A DNA stretch of 62,642 nucleotides from an uncultured Bacteroidales bacterium (GTDB taxonomy: Bacteria > Bacteroidota > Bacteroidia > Bacteroidales > P3), in the NCBI GenBank assembly GCA_900317125.1, contig ONFR01000012.1, positions 1-62,642 of the forward strand, written 5' to 3'. The position numbers and the translations under genes are program-made. The notes under the pieces are model-generated. The model made no database searches. It had not been told where the DNA came from and was given only the letters and a program-made list of their open reading frames with translations. This document shows positions 26,601 through 35,877 of the stretch, piece after piece (the first letter of the stretch is position 1; every line of letters starts with the position of its first letter).

Positions 26601-28461
26601 CGAGTGTAGGAGCATCAGGACCATCAAGAACCTTGAAGCAGTTCTCGAAGAGTGCTTGGCAAACATCATCGATTTCGCGGAGCAACTCAACAGAGGAGAA
26701 AGCCTTTCCAGAAGGAGCCTGTGCAAAAGGAATACCAACTGTAATGTAGTTCAATGCACCGGGCTTCAGAGTGAAAGGACCAGCGGACTGCATGAAACGG
26801 CGGTCATCAGGAGAGTTACCAGCAGTAACCTCGGTCCAATTTTCAACGGCGTTGCCATTGGTACCCCAGAAAAGAGGATCACTGTCGCCGGGGAACATAA
26901 AGTCGCAATCGAAATCGGTGGTATTAGTGGAAATACCGTTTCCACCATATTTCATGCGCTGACCATTCTTCCAATATCCACGAAGGTAGTTATAGTAGTC
27001 AGTAGCCTTGCCAGGTTCACCGCTGATGGCGTTTGAGCTGTTGTCATAGTACACAAAGCGACGCATACCGAAACGTTCATCATCAACAATGTTGTTACCG
27101 AAGTTCACACCATTGATAGCGCAGTTACCAATGGCATCGCCAGGAACGAAATACCAAGCGTTGGGGTAATAAAGGTCGGCATCGTCGGTAAGGCTGATGG
27201 TGTCGTAAGTACCATCGGGGAGCAAATAATGTTCAAGCTGCTTGGGATAGTAAGCACGCATCTTGGCAATATCAATCTTGGGATTGTCCTTGCCATCGGG
27301 ATCCATGTAAGGACCCTGGAAGAAGTCGATACCGACTGCAGGAGGAATGCCTGTGTAAGAACCGGAACCGGGACCGTCAACCTCGTCACCGTTGTAGCAA
27401 TAGCCAAGACCACGCTTGACATCGCATCCGACATAGTCATCAAAAGCGTAACCAAGGTCGGCATCAACCCACTGACTGAAGTAGGTCTCGCGGAGTTCGT
27501 AAGTAGAACGGTTGATGATTTCGTAGGTGTAGAAAGTCATGTTGTTGATTTCGTCATTTGTGGAGAATGCGAAAGCCTGTGCACGGATTTCCATACCAAT
27601 AGGCTGGCCGAGAGACTCGGTGTGGACATTACCCATATCGTTGAAGACCCACCAGATAGTCTGGTCACCCTTCAACACCTGGTCGGAAAGCAGACCACCG
27701 GTAACAATGTTGGCCTCAGTTTCGAGAGTGGTGGCCACATGCGAGGTGTAATCACGACCCCACTGGGCTTTCAGTGTACGGGGGCAAAGTGCATTGTTGA
27801 AATCGTAGTAAGGATAGTCACCTTCTTCCCATTCGTAGACACCATTATGATTGGCATCAAAGAAAGGAGCAAGATAGGGAGACTGGTTGGCGTTGATGCC
27901 GGAAGCGGGCCAGTTTTTAATAGTGGCGGGGACGGCATCGGGAGAGTAGGTATCATTCGGAGTTGCACCGGCATCACTATAGTCGAACATGGACATGAAT
28001 GCAAGAACTTCATTCTTGGTGATGATGTAGTGCTTATCGAAATAGTTACAGACCGGGAGGTCGACAGAAGCGGTCTTCAGCTCAAGAGGACCGGGCCAAT
28101 AGTCGTCACCACCTGAACCGAAACGGAGAGCAGCAATACGGAGCTGGTCGTTAACATCGGTACCACCGATCCACAATGCTGCGCAGAAGAGAGGGCAGGT
28201 GTTACTGTTTTTGGGCAGGTGGTACTGGGCCACACTACCGTCGTACCACATGTTGCCGTAGCCATTAATGAGTGCTCGGACATTGTTGACATTCAGCTCT
28301 GCGGTACTCTGTGCTCTTTTGCACACGGCAGCTTTGGACTGCACTGCAGACTTGTGAGAGGAATTCTTTTTGCAGACTTTACAATCCTCTGCATAAGAGG
28401 TCCCCGACAAGGCAGCAAACAGGAAAGCCACCAATACGAATTTGCTAAATATATTCTTCAT
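23635..28461 (-). CDS. very large secreted protein with atypical CTD-like end
   Basis: 1608 aa with a signal peptide ending near SYAED. The Cys-rich mature start (CKVCKK) is followed by NVNNVRALINGYGNMWYDG, FCAALWIGGTDVNDQLRIAALRF and DDYWPGPLE, a module I associate with large Bacteroidetes T9SS-linked proteins. The end (about 1500-1608) contains NVVPNPYYSYS, VPVGTVVSIYTIDGTLVRRL and GIPIAGGVYLIHFKV. That is a FlgD/T9SS-type sorting-like fold, yet it carries an extra tail, FGTMRPVDLNSFGF, where usual CTDs stop at KxIVK. Function is unknown. It lies 27 bases after the TonB receptor and 23 before the PorV-like gene. Confidence 0.75.
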   Translation of the reverse strand: MKNIFSKFVLVAFLFAALSGTSYAEDCKVCKKNSSHKSAVQSKAAVCKRAQSTAELNVNNVRALINGYGNMWYDGSVAQYHLPKNSNTCPLFCAALWIGGTDVNDQLRIAALRFGSGGDDYWPGPLELKTASVDLPVCNYFDKHYIITKNEVLAFMSMFDYSDAGATPNDTYSPDAVPATIKNWPASGINANQSPYLAPFFDANHNGVYEWEEGDYPYYDFNNALCPRTLKAQWGRDYTSHVATTLETEANIVTGGLLSDQVLKGDQTIWWVFNDMGNVHTESLGQPIGMEIRAQAFAFSTNDEINNMTFYTYEIINRSTYELRETYFSQWVDADLGYAFDDYVGCDVKRGLGYCYNGDEVDGPGSGSYTGIPPAVGIDFFQGPYMDPDGKDNPKIDIAKMRAYYPKQLEHYLLPDGTYDTISLTDDADLYYPNAWYFVPGDAIGNCAINGVNFGNNIVDDERFGMRRFVYYDNSSNAISGEPGKATDYYNYLRGYWKNGQRMKYGGNGISTNTTDFDCDFMFPGDSDPLFWGTNGNAVENWTEVTAGNSPDDRRFMQSAGPFTLKPGALNYITVGIPFAQAPSGKAFSSVELLREIDDVCQALFENCFKVLDGPDAPTLVAQEMNNEVILYVKYDNPASNNFGEKYSEVDPAIVRSFTDAEGNTQFYSDEQRSYKFEGYQIYQLKDANVSIADIRDITKAALVAQCDVRNFYDSIESVTYDSVTRVYDTVFNDNPSLPIGTLVNYTRNSTTGLMTPTIMVEGANQGIKHVFRITTDAFATGRNTNLVNNKEYYFVCVAYAQNRYKEFAIEADKLDGQKEPYLAGRKDEFGRTITPVVAIPHNPSSENGGTVVNAEFGMCPNITRIEGYGNGGSVLRLSNESIEELMGAPGKPGKPAGKFRADGAGMLKDPCQILNPRYEQNHGPIRVEVIDPLNVKAGKYLIKFDQTENIVDGNWTISKSPEDPTYAENPYLYDEVMSVKSDFKIGRFNEQLFLDLGIAVALSNPQEVASPLVITTQSSENFLSRYWGGFVNDKALLSSSVTYADNATPWLTAIPDDDSYWVQNWVRSGTQFAAGTRNTFTATTGEISYSETYIDEDYFKSMQTNMNGNPSHLGVDRYQVFEDVAGSWAPYGLVSTLPMHPGFGLRYYVADDHILDSLCRISTVFARTYNKWTITRKAMDNFRNKSLNFNDLSKLPSVQIVFTSDTSKWTRCPVLEMCDDHTQSEGHARRFQIRRHASVDKLGRTAAEAGVTPDAEDMNNPAFVHETGMGWFPGYAINTSTGERLNIMFGEDSRYIQYNGTDMLWNPTFDLTEGTQNYVMGGRHFIYVLNSTDQIFYDIVNNKNSVVTSYKTPSYDYGRWAYSMLSSLERLMDFVPESDVDRLRCNHGILDGESTTLIPQRDSAALLFASVAWVNMPLVSPRFQFKNPVDIPCDVTINLDVNTPYGRYLSPNGSSVRLFDADVQNSNYPMYMFELTSDIATITGNATADKSTKSYKDSILSLINVVPNPYYSYSTYETTSQLETKVRFVNVPVGTVVSIYTIDGTLVRRLGPTSGTATTLDWDLHNHTGIPIAGGVYLIHFKVPGIGDRVVKWFGTMRPVDLNSFGF

Positions 28462-28488
28462 ATCTAAATATTTTTTTCGCGTTATGAA

Positions 28489-31400
28489 TTAGAATGAGTA
28501 AGCGACTGTGGCAAGGAAACGACGAGGAGTGGAGTATCTCCAGTAGTTGTTGCCCAGAGAAATGGTGTACAGATCCCTAAATGAGGCGGGGTCGAGATAA
28601 CGCTCGATAACTGCCTGGGTCTCGGGGTCGGTCAGATAGCCATTGTCATCGGGGTTGCCTGTAACAGGCCACACACTCGTGATATTGCGGATATCGAAAA
28701 GGTTGGTAACACTGAGGGAGACGATGAGGTTGGTCTCGCGTTTTCCGACCTTGATGGGGAAGCGCTTGTCAACAATCAAGTCGAGATAGAATCCCCAAGG
28801 CAGACGGGCGCCATTGTATCCACCAACGATAGTAGACTGGGTGTTGCTGAAAGCCTTGGTGTAAGGACGGCCAGACTGAGCGACAGCAACGATGTCAATA
28901 CCGAAGTTCTCGAGGAGCTTGACAGTTTCCTGACGGGACTCGCCGGTCTCTTTATCGGTGACTTTGCGGGTGATGGTGGGACCATTGTAACGCTTGCCGC
29001 CTTGATAACGGAAGTCGAAGTTGACTTTAAACTCGTGACGGCGGTCGTCGCTGATAGGATTGAGCATCTTAAGAGTGGTGTAACCTTCCTTAATAAGCTC
29101 CTGCATGGTAGCGGAGGGCAGACCAGTACCCTCAGCATACTGCAGCGTATAGTTGGCGTTGACACGGATATTCTTCGACTGACGGAGGTCGTAGCTGACG
29201 GTAAGACCCTTGGTGGTCTTGAAATCCAAATTGTCGTAGGAGTAGTAGTTGGGGTTGGGGTCGGCGCCCACATACTGGACAACCTGAATAAGGTCGCGGG
29301 TCTCTTTGTAGAAGGCACTGATGCTGATAGCATTGTTCTTGTTAAGAGCCTGCTGGAAACCTAACTCGTAGTTGGTGATACGTTCGGGTTTCAGATTGGG
29401 GTTGTTGAACCAGTTGGTCTGGAGCATATAGAGGTAGGTGAAGTAGTCGGCACGCCAGTTGGAAGAAGGACGACGGGCGATAATGTCGTAACTAGCCTTG
29501 AACTGTGAATTCTCACCGACGGGGAAGGAGAAGGCGATACGGGGCTGGACAACCACCTGGGGTTTGTAGTCCTCGAAAGATTCAACTCCAACAGAGCTGT
29601 TGTTGTAAGCCTTCTGGCCATTGGGGGTACGATAAGGAGTAGGTTTACCTGATTTACCGGCGATGGAGTTGGGAGAGCTAAGCTCAACACCGTTGGCATC
29701 GTACCAGACAGAACCGTTACGATAACCGTAGATGGTGGGATTGTCGCTTTCGGCAGCATCGACATACACGGTCCAGTTGTCACCGGCACCGGAATAGATG
29801 TCACCCTGGTAAGGAGCCTTGCCAGCCTTCAGGTCTTTCACTGTCCAGGACTCATACAGCAGATAGGGGTCCTTCAACACACTCTGGTTGGCATCGAAAA
29901 TGTCGACACGGACACCGACATTGAAGATAAGGTCGGAGAAGTAGAACTGGTCCTGAATATAACCGGCCATGTAGGTGGGTGTATAGGCAGGGCTGTAACG
30001 ATACTTGGGATTGCTGGGGGTGAAGAAGTCCTTCAGACTCCAGTTGCTGCTATTGTATTTCTTACCGGTATGGTCGTAACCATAGTAACTAACCAAACGA
30101 GAACCGTTGTTGAAGAGTTCATCGGAGGAGAACATGTCCATACCACCGGCTTCAACATACTGTTCGGGGGTATAACGGTCGATATCGAGATAATTGACCT
30201 CGAGTTTTTCATTACCGGACCAACCCAGGTAATCACGCATGGCACGATCGAAATAAGACTGGCCTTCGCGGTTGAGCAGACGGTCGTAATCGACATAGAG
30301 GGTCGAACCCTCCCAGCGGTAATTAGGTTTACCCAAATCCATCTGTAAGATGTGGCGGTTGGCATTCTGACGCATGATGGTCCACAAAGGAACAGCACTC
30401 AAGCTGTACTGGGACTGATCAACACGGTCGTACTGGAAACCAATTTCGAGGGCATGGCCCTTGATTTCGGCCGAAGCCTTGGCTGCAACATAAATATAGT
30501 CGTTCTGAGCCATTGCGAACGAAGTGCCCTGGACACCTACATTGTCAAGCAGACCGTAAATGTTGTCGGGGCTGTCGCCATTGGCGAGACCTTTGTAGAA
30601 ACGGAGAACATCGATATTCTGCAAAGTGGAGGAGAAGCCGGGGATGCCAAGCAGCTGCAGATTGTAGTTAGCCAAAACCTGGTTTCCTGCATAGGGCTCA
30701 TAGGTACTCCAGTCAATAATGTCGTACCAGCTGTTCTGGACCATGGCGGGTCTGCTGATACCCATATAGTTGAAAGAGGGATTCAATTCGTAGCTGGGCT
30801 GCTGGTTCGTCTCTAAACGACCATAATAACCATACTTGAAAACGTCTTTGATATCGCCACCGAACACCTCGTTATAACGACGGGCACGGTCGCGCTCGAA
30901 CATGGCAGTAATATTATACATTACGTTCTTGATAGCCTTTCCTGCAGAGGAGGAGCCTTCGGCATTGTCAACATTGGAGGGTTCTTCATCGGGGAAACGC
31001 TGTGTGAAGTCGACAGTCACAGACCAGTCGAGGTCGCGCGACACATCGTTAGCACAACGGCTCATATTGAGAGGCATCAAAGAGCTGTTGGGACCATAGC
31101 TGAAGTTCAACTCGGTGGTAACAGCCAAAGTGGCATAATCCGAGAAGCGGATATCGAAAGCGAGGTTGTTCTTGATGTCATAGGAACTGGTGTGGGGAAC
31201 ACGGTTGGCGTCGCCACCGAAATCCTTCTTGGTCAGATTTCTAATCTCGACAAAGTCACTTCTGGAAAGGCCTCTCTCGGCGGAGTAGTTGGTAGTTCCA
31301 GTAACGGGGTCATAGCTGATAGGAGCCTGCTCGTACTGGCGTACCAATGCATCATTAACCACCAGGTAACGGCGGTCTCTGGGGCGATAGAATCCATTGT

Positions 31401-32247
31401 TCTGATAAATGCCCTGAGTTGTGAGGCGGAAACCCACGAGGGTGCGGTCGCCGGTCACATTACCGTTCTCGTCCTTCAAGCTCTTCTTGATGACGGGACC
31501 GGTAAGGTAGGCAGTGAGACGATTCCACATTCTGTAGTCGAGGATGGACTCCAAGCTGAAGTAACCCTTGAACTGGCTCGTAGGAGGTTTAAGGGTGATA
31601 ATCTGAGTACCACCGATAGCCTCACCGATGCTTGCAGGGGTACCACCAAGGATAACCTGAATCTCAGCAATAGCCTCTTTAGGGACGTTTACACCCGTAC
31701 GTTTGCGGACACCGCCAACGTTCGTGACCATGCCACTCTCACCACGGGCGGTACTGGTACCACCATCGTTATAACCTACACCACCGACGGCGGCCACAAT
31801 GCTCTCTACTGAAGTACCCGGCATGTGCGCAATATCCTCGCTAGAGACACGTGCACCAGACTCGGGCGATCCAATATCAATAATCGGGTTTTTGGATTCT
31901 TTAATTTCAACAGTTTCCAGAGTCTTGGAAGCAGTTGACAGTTCAATGTTACATACAGAGAAACCTGATGCTTTCACCGTGAAGTCCTCACGTGTGTAGG
32001 TATTATAACCCACGCACGATGCCTGAATCTCGTACTGTCCGACATTCAGGGGCTTCAGAGTAAAATTACCATCCATGTCTGTCTGTGTACCCTTGATTTG
32101 TTTTCCGTCTTGCTTAGCAACGACGTTGGCAAAAGGCACTGGCTCTTTTGTCTTCGAATCGATAATGGTACCTTTGATAGTACCCTGCGCGAGGACGACA
32201 TGCGCCATCAGCAACAGACCGATTGTCATTAGTACTTTTTTAAACAT
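28489..32247 (-). CDS. TonB-dependent receptor with carboxypeptidase-like N-terminal domain
   Basis: 1252 aa with a signal peptide ending after VVLAQ. Residues about 22-105 form a carboxypeptidase-regulatory-like domain (GTIKGTIIDSKTKEPVPFANVVA, MDGNFTLKPLNVGQYEIQASCVGY). The plug lies at about 120-220 (IAHMPGTSVESIVAAVGGV, VPKEAIAEIQVILGG). The rest is the 22-strand barrel, with FKASYDIIARRPSSNWRADYF and ITNYELGFQQALNKNNAISISAFY, ending in the outer-membrane F (FLATVAYSF). No SusD partner is present; the neighbour is a huge secreted protein instead. The substrate is unknown and could include handling of that neighbour. Confidence 0.88.
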   Translation of the reverse strand: MFKKVLMTIGLLLMAHVVLAQGTIKGTIIDSKTKEPVPFANVVAKQDGKQIKGTQTDMDGNFTLKPLNVGQYEIQASCVGYNTYTREDFTVKASGFSVCNIELSTASKTLETVEIKESKNPIIDIGSPESGARVSSEDIAHMPGTSVESIVAAVGGVGYNDGGTSTARGESGMVTNVGGVRKRTGVNVPKEAIAEIQVILGGTPASIGEAIGGTQIITLKPPTSQFKGYFSLESILDYRMWNRLTAYLTGPVIKKSLKDENGNVTGDRTLVGFRLTTQGIYQNNGFYRPRDRRYLVVNDALVRQYEQAPISYDPVTGTTNYSAERGLSRSDFVEIRNLTKKDFGGDANRVPHTSSYDIKNNLAFDIRFSDYATLAVTTELNFSYGPNSSLMPLNMSRCANDVSRDLDWSVTVDFTQRFPDEEPSNVDNAEGSSSAGKAIKNVMYNITAMFERDRARRYNEVFGGDIKDVFKYGYYGRLETNQQPSYELNPSFNYMGISRPAMVQNSWYDIIDWSTYEPYAGNQVLANYNLQLLGIPGFSSTLQNIDVLRFYKGLANGDSPDNIYGLLDNVGVQGTSFAMAQNDYIYVAAKASAEIKGHALEIGFQYDRVDQSQYSLSAVPLWTIMRQNANRHILQMDLGKPNYRWEGSTLYVDYDRLLNREGQSYFDRAMRDYLGWSGNEKLEVNYLDIDRYTPEQYVEAGGMDMFSSDELFNNGSRLVSYYGYDHTGKKYNSSNWSLKDFFTPSNPKYRYSPAYTPTYMAGYIQDQFYFSDLIFNVGVRVDIFDANQSVLKDPYLLYESWTVKDLKAGKAPYQGDIYSGAGDNWTVYVDAAESDNPTIYGYRNGSVWYDANGVELSSPNSIAGKSGKPTPYRTPNGQKAYNNSSVGVESFEDYKPQVVVQPRIAFSFPVGENSQFKASYDIIARRPSSNWRADYFTYLYMLQTNWFNNPNLKPERITNYELGFQQALNKNNAISISAFYKETRDLIQVVQYVGADPNPNYYSYDNLDFKTTKGLTVSYDLRQSKNIRVNANYTLQYAEGTGLPSATMQELIKEGYTTLKMLNPISDDRRHEFKVNFDFRYQGGKRYNGPTITRKVTDKETGESRQETVKLLENFGIDIVAVAQSGRPYTKAFSNTQSTIVGGYNGARLPWGFYLDLIVDKRFPIKVGKRETNLIVSLSVTNLFDIRNITSVWPVTGNPDDNGYLTDPETQAVIERYLDPASFRDLYTISLGNNYWRYSTPRRFLATVAYSF

Positions 32248-32277
32248 ACTCTTTTAGGTATTATTACTAACATAAGA

Positions 32278-32679
32278 TTAATTAATTACAGAATTGTTCG
32301 TCTCGGGGATATACTTTGCCCGGAGAATAGTGCTATAGACAATTGCTTGTCTCAAATCGAAGCCAGAACCGACAGACTCCTCCTCTTTACCTAACACCAC
32401 ATTCTTAGCCTTATCAGTAGATTCTTTAGCGCTGGCAACGGTCTGGTCGGTATACACAGGCTGGGTTTCGTAAGTGAAATAGCCTGCGGCCTTCTCCTCC
32501 TCGGCAAAACTGGTATTCGAAACCTGCCGGTCCTCGAACAAGGACTCAAAAGCAGGTCTCGAATCAGTCTGCTGACGATTGGCAGCATCCTCAAGGTCGG
32601 AAAGTTGTTTCTGCACAGCTTTGCGCGAACGAATCCCGACCCAGAGGACCAAACCAATTATGAGAAGAAGATACTTCAT
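32278..32679 (-). CDS. small N-terminally anchored protein downstream of secDF
   Basis: 133 aa. One membrane span at the N-terminus (MKYLLLIIGLVLWVGI) is followed by a basic SRKAVQKQ stretch and a polar, low-complexity middle. The ending GFDLRQAIVYSTILRAKYIPE resembles a short conserved tail I have seen in Bacteroidetes hypothetical proteins. It sits 16 bases after secDF and 30 before the TonB receptor. An accessory role in Sec export is conceivable but rests only on position. Confidence 0.6.
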   Translation of the reverse strand: MKYLLLIIGLVLWVGIRSRKAVQKQLSDLEDAANRQQTDSRPAFESLFEDRQVSNTSFAEEEKAAGYFTYETQPVYTDQTVASAKESTDKAKNVVLGKEEESVGSGFDLRQAIVYSTILRAKYIPETNNSVIN

Positions 32680-32695
32680 TATATCAATACATTAA

Positions 32696-35600
32696 TTATG
32701 CCTCAAGCTGTTTCTGCTCGCGACGGGAGATCTCGAAGACAATAGCGCAGGCAATGCACACGGACGAGAACACACCAACCAACACACCAACCAAGATGGC
32801 GAACACGAAACCGCGAATAACCTCACCGCCGAAGATGAACATCATCAGCAATGTGAAGAATGTGGTACCGCTGGTGTTGATTGTACGAGCCAAGGTCGAG
32901 TTGATTGCATCATTCATGTGCGATTTCAAAGTACGCTTCGGGTAGAGCTTGCGGTATTCACGTACACGGTCGAAGATAACCACGGTGGCATTGATAGAAT
33001 AACCAATAACCGTCAATACTGCCGCAATGAACGACTGGTCCACATCAAGATTGAAGGGGAGCAGGCCGTGAAGCAGGGCGAACACACCGATGACCAAAAT
33101 GGTATCGTGAGCCAGAGCCACAACACTACCGACACCGAAACGCCAGCTGCGGAAACGGAGGCCAATGTAAACAAACATGACCAACAGACCGCCGATAACG
33201 GCCAGGAAAGCGTTTCTCACCAAATCGTTGGCGATAGAAGCACCCACCTGCTCCGACTGGATAATACCCAGAGGATTGCTCTCGGTGCTGCGGAACTCGT
33301 CTTCAGAAATAGCATTCGAGAAGAAACCCTTTGTACCGTTATAAAGTTTAGTAGCGATTTCGTTGTTGATAGCCTCGCCGTCCTCATTGAATTTGTACTT
33401 CGTGGTAATCTTCAACTGAGTGCTGGGACCATAAGTCTTCACCTCGGGAGCCTCGCCGAACTCGGTATCGAGAGCGGAGCGGACCTCCACGGCATTGACA
33501 GGCTGGTCGAAACGTACAACATAAGTACGGCCACCAGTGAAATCGATACCACGGCTCAAACCGCGAGCAAAGATTCCAATCAAGCAGATAGCAACTGCAC
33601 AGACTGCGATAATATAGAACGTCTTGCGCTTGCCGATGAAGTCGACATTGGCATTACGCATAAAGTTCTCGGAGAAGGGGAAAGAGAAGTTGATTTTCTT
33701 CTTGTGATTCAGCATCCAGTCGATGCAGAGACGGGTGATGAAAATAGAAGTGAAGAGAGAGGTAACAATACCGATGCAGAGTGTTACAGCAAATCCCTGG
33801 ACAGGACCGGAACCGAACATGATAAGCACGAGACCCAGCAGGAATGTAGTCACCTGACCATCGATAATGGCGGAGTAAGCGTTGCTGAAACCTGCCGAAA
33901 CGGCATTAGCCATACTTGAGCCGGCACGCAACTCTTCTTTGATACGTTCGTAGATAATAACGTTGCCGTCGACTGCCATAGCCAAAGTCAACACAATACC
34001 GGCAATACCAGGCATCGTCAAAACTGCACCCACAGAAGCGAGTACACCGAACAGCAGGAAGATGTTGGTCACAAGAGCGATGGCCGAAACCCAGCCGCCG
34101 CGGTTGTAGAACACAACCATATAAATAAGAACAATTATAAATGCAAGGATGAATGAAATCAAACCTCTGTTGATGGATTCCTGACCGAGCGAAGGTCCAA
34201 CCACAGCCTCCTGCACGATGACGGCAGGTGCAGGCAGTTTACCAGATTTGAGGATATTGGCAAGGTCCTTGGCCTCCTCAAGGGTGAAGCTACCGGTAAT
34301 GGAGGAACGGCCACCGGCAATCTCGCCGTTGACCACAGGAGCCGAGTACACCAGATCGTCGAGGACGATGGCCACGCACTTGCCCACATTCTCGCCAGTG
34401 ATGCGTTTCCAGTCACGGGCGCCTTCGCTGTTCATCGTCATGGAAATCTCATTGCCGCCGGCATTGCTGAAATCCTGACGGGCGTCGGTGATGACACTAC
34501 CGTCAAGCAGAGCGGCACCGTCGCGGGTATTGATGCGGATGGCAAACAACTGATAGATATCCGAGCCATCCTGTACAGGCTTGGCACTCCAGAGGAACTT
34601 CACCGTACGGCTGTCGATAACGCGCTTCTCGAAAGCAACATTAATCATACGGCTGATAGCCTCACGGCTCTTGGCATGGGCGTAACCCACAACGGGGCCT
34701 TCCATCAAACCACCCTGGGGATTGATATTGGGCATCAACATATCCTCGCTGAAGAGCGGGTGACTCTTCTCGAGTTCACTGTTGGAAGCTTCGTCCTTAT
34801 TGTTGTCGGCGCCGAGAGCGCTCAACAGGGAGTCACCTTCGTTCATCGGCTGAGCGGTGGTGTCAACCACTTCTGCCACTGCGTCGGCATTACCTTCAAC
34901 GCCACCGATAGAAGCGATGTACGAATCAACCTGTTCGAGCATCTTGTAACCTTCGGCATTGTCGTAGGTCAACCAGAACTCCAACTGGGCAGTACCCTGG
35001 AGAAGCTTGCGGACACGCTGGGGATCCTTCACACCGGGGAGCTCAACAAGGATACGCTCGGAGGCGCGTAACTGCTGGATAGTCGGCTGAGCAACACCGA
35101 ATTTGTCAATACGCTGACGGAGAATCTCATAGGTGCGGTCGTATGCGCTTGTAGCCTCTTCCTTGACAACCTTGATGACAGCATCGTTATCATCATTCAA
35201 TTTGATGCGGTCACGCAGTTGAGTGTTGAAGTAGGATGCCAGCTGCACATCGGGATTGACCTGACGGATTGCATCGTAGAACAGCGACACAAAGTCTCTG
35301 TTGGTGGTCTTCTTCTGAGTGGCGATAGCCATGTCGATGGCTTTGTTGAAAACGGAATCCTCGGTGTGCCCAGCCAATGCGCGAACCACATCGACCGTGG
35401 AAACCTCAAGCATCACGTTCATACCGCCCTTCAAATCAAGGCCGAGGTTAATCTCACGAGCCTGACACTGACGGTAGGTGTAACCCAGATAAACTTTCTC
35501 GCTGGCCATCGAGTCCAAATATCTGGCCTCGCGGTCAACCAAAAGTGAGTCTTTCAGTGTCTGAGCATACAGAGCATCACCGTGCGATTTTTGGGTGATT

Positions 35601-35752
35601 AAATTTTGTGCTGTTGTGCTCTGAACATAGGCCTCTGCCGCTTTTGCTGCGTTCTTCTCAACCCTGCTTGTAACAAAAGTGAACGACAATTGGTACAAAC
35701 ATACTAAGACAAATGCCCATGTAAGAAATCTAATAAGTCCTTTATTCTGCAT
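32696..35752 (-). CDS. secDF: SecDF fusion protein, protein translocase subunit
   Basis: 1018 aa, secD and secF fused as is usual in Bacteroidetes. The SecD half shows GLDLKGGMNVMLEVSTVDVV, RIDKFGVAQPTIQQLRASERILVELPG, and membrane motifs GGWVSAIALV and AMAVDGNVIIYERIKEELRAG. The SecF half (from about residue 690) has GIDFTGGRTYVVRFDQPV, IGYSINATVVIFDRVRE and NSTLARTINTSGTTF. It uses the proton motive force to pull secreted proteins across the inner membrane. A promoter lies 48 bases upstream, and four more genes follow with gaps of 16-30 bases and no terminator. Confidence 0.95.
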   Translation of the reverse strand: MQNKGLIRFLTWAFVLVCLYQLSFTFVTSRVEKNAAKAAEAYVQSTTAQNLITQKSHGDALYAQTLKDSLLVDREARYLDSMASEKVYLGYTYRQCQAREINLGLDLKGGMNVMLEVSTVDVVRALAGHTEDSVFNKAIDMAIATQKKTTNRDFVSLFYDAIRQVNPDVQLASYFNTQLRDRIKLNDDNDAVIKVVKEEATSAYDRTYEILRQRIDKFGVAQPTIQQLRASERILVELPGVKDPQRVRKLLQGTAQLEFWLTYDNAEGYKMLEQVDSYIASIGGVEGNADAVAEVVDTTAQPMNEGDSLLSALGADNNKDEASNSELEKSHPLFSEDMLMPNINPQGGLMEGPVVGYAHAKSREAISRMINVAFEKRVIDSRTVKFLWSAKPVQDGSDIYQLFAIRINTRDGAALLDGSVITDARQDFSNAGGNEISMTMNSEGARDWKRITGENVGKCVAIVLDDLVYSAPVVNGEIAGGRSSITGSFTLEEAKDLANILKSGKLPAPAVIVQEAVVGPSLGQESINRGLISFILAFIIVLIYMVVFYNRGGWVSAIALVTNIFLLFGVLASVGAVLTMPGIAGIVLTLAMAVDGNVIIYERIKEELRAGSSMANAVSAGFSNAYSAIIDGQVTTFLLGLVLIMFGSGPVQGFAVTLCIGIVTSLFTSIFITRLCIDWMLNHKKKINFSFPFSENFMRNANVDFIGKRKTFYIIAVCAVAICLIGIFARGLSRGIDFTGGRTYVVRFDQPVNAVEVRSALDTEFGEAPEVKTYGPSTQLKITTKYKFNEDGEAINNEIATKLYNGTKGFFSNAISEDEFRSTESNPLGIIQSEQVGASIANDLVRNAFLAVIGGLLVMFVYIGLRFRSWRFGVGSVVALAHDTILVIGVFALLHGLLPFNLDVDQSFIAAVLTVIGYSINATVVIFDRVREYRKLYPKRTLKSHMNDAINSTLARTINTSGTTFFTLLMMFIFGGEVIRGFVFAILVGVLVGVFSSVCIACAIVFEISRREQKQLEA

Positions 35753-35799
35753 ATCTTACGTGTTAAAGTTTTAATTAGTTATTACACATTTTGAACATG

Positions 35800-35807
35800 C
35801 AAAGATA
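35800..35807 (-). promoter_or_regulatory. -7 element of the secDF promoter
   Basis: TATCTTTG on the minus strand, 48 bases upstream of the secDF ATG. It faces away from the radC promoter about 45 bases to the right. Confidence 0.65.
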
Positions 35808-35851
35808 ACAAAATTTATCGACTCAACAAGCATTTTTCCAAAAAAAAGCAG

Positions 35852-35859
35852 TAATTTTG
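35852..35859 (+). promoter_or_regulatory. -7 element of the radC promoter
   Basis: TAATTTTG followed by C and an A-run. Transcription would start near 35866, which excludes the in-frame ATG at 35857 and supports the ATG at 35878. Confidence 0.6.
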
Positions 35860-35877
35860 CAAAAAAATAGAACAAAC

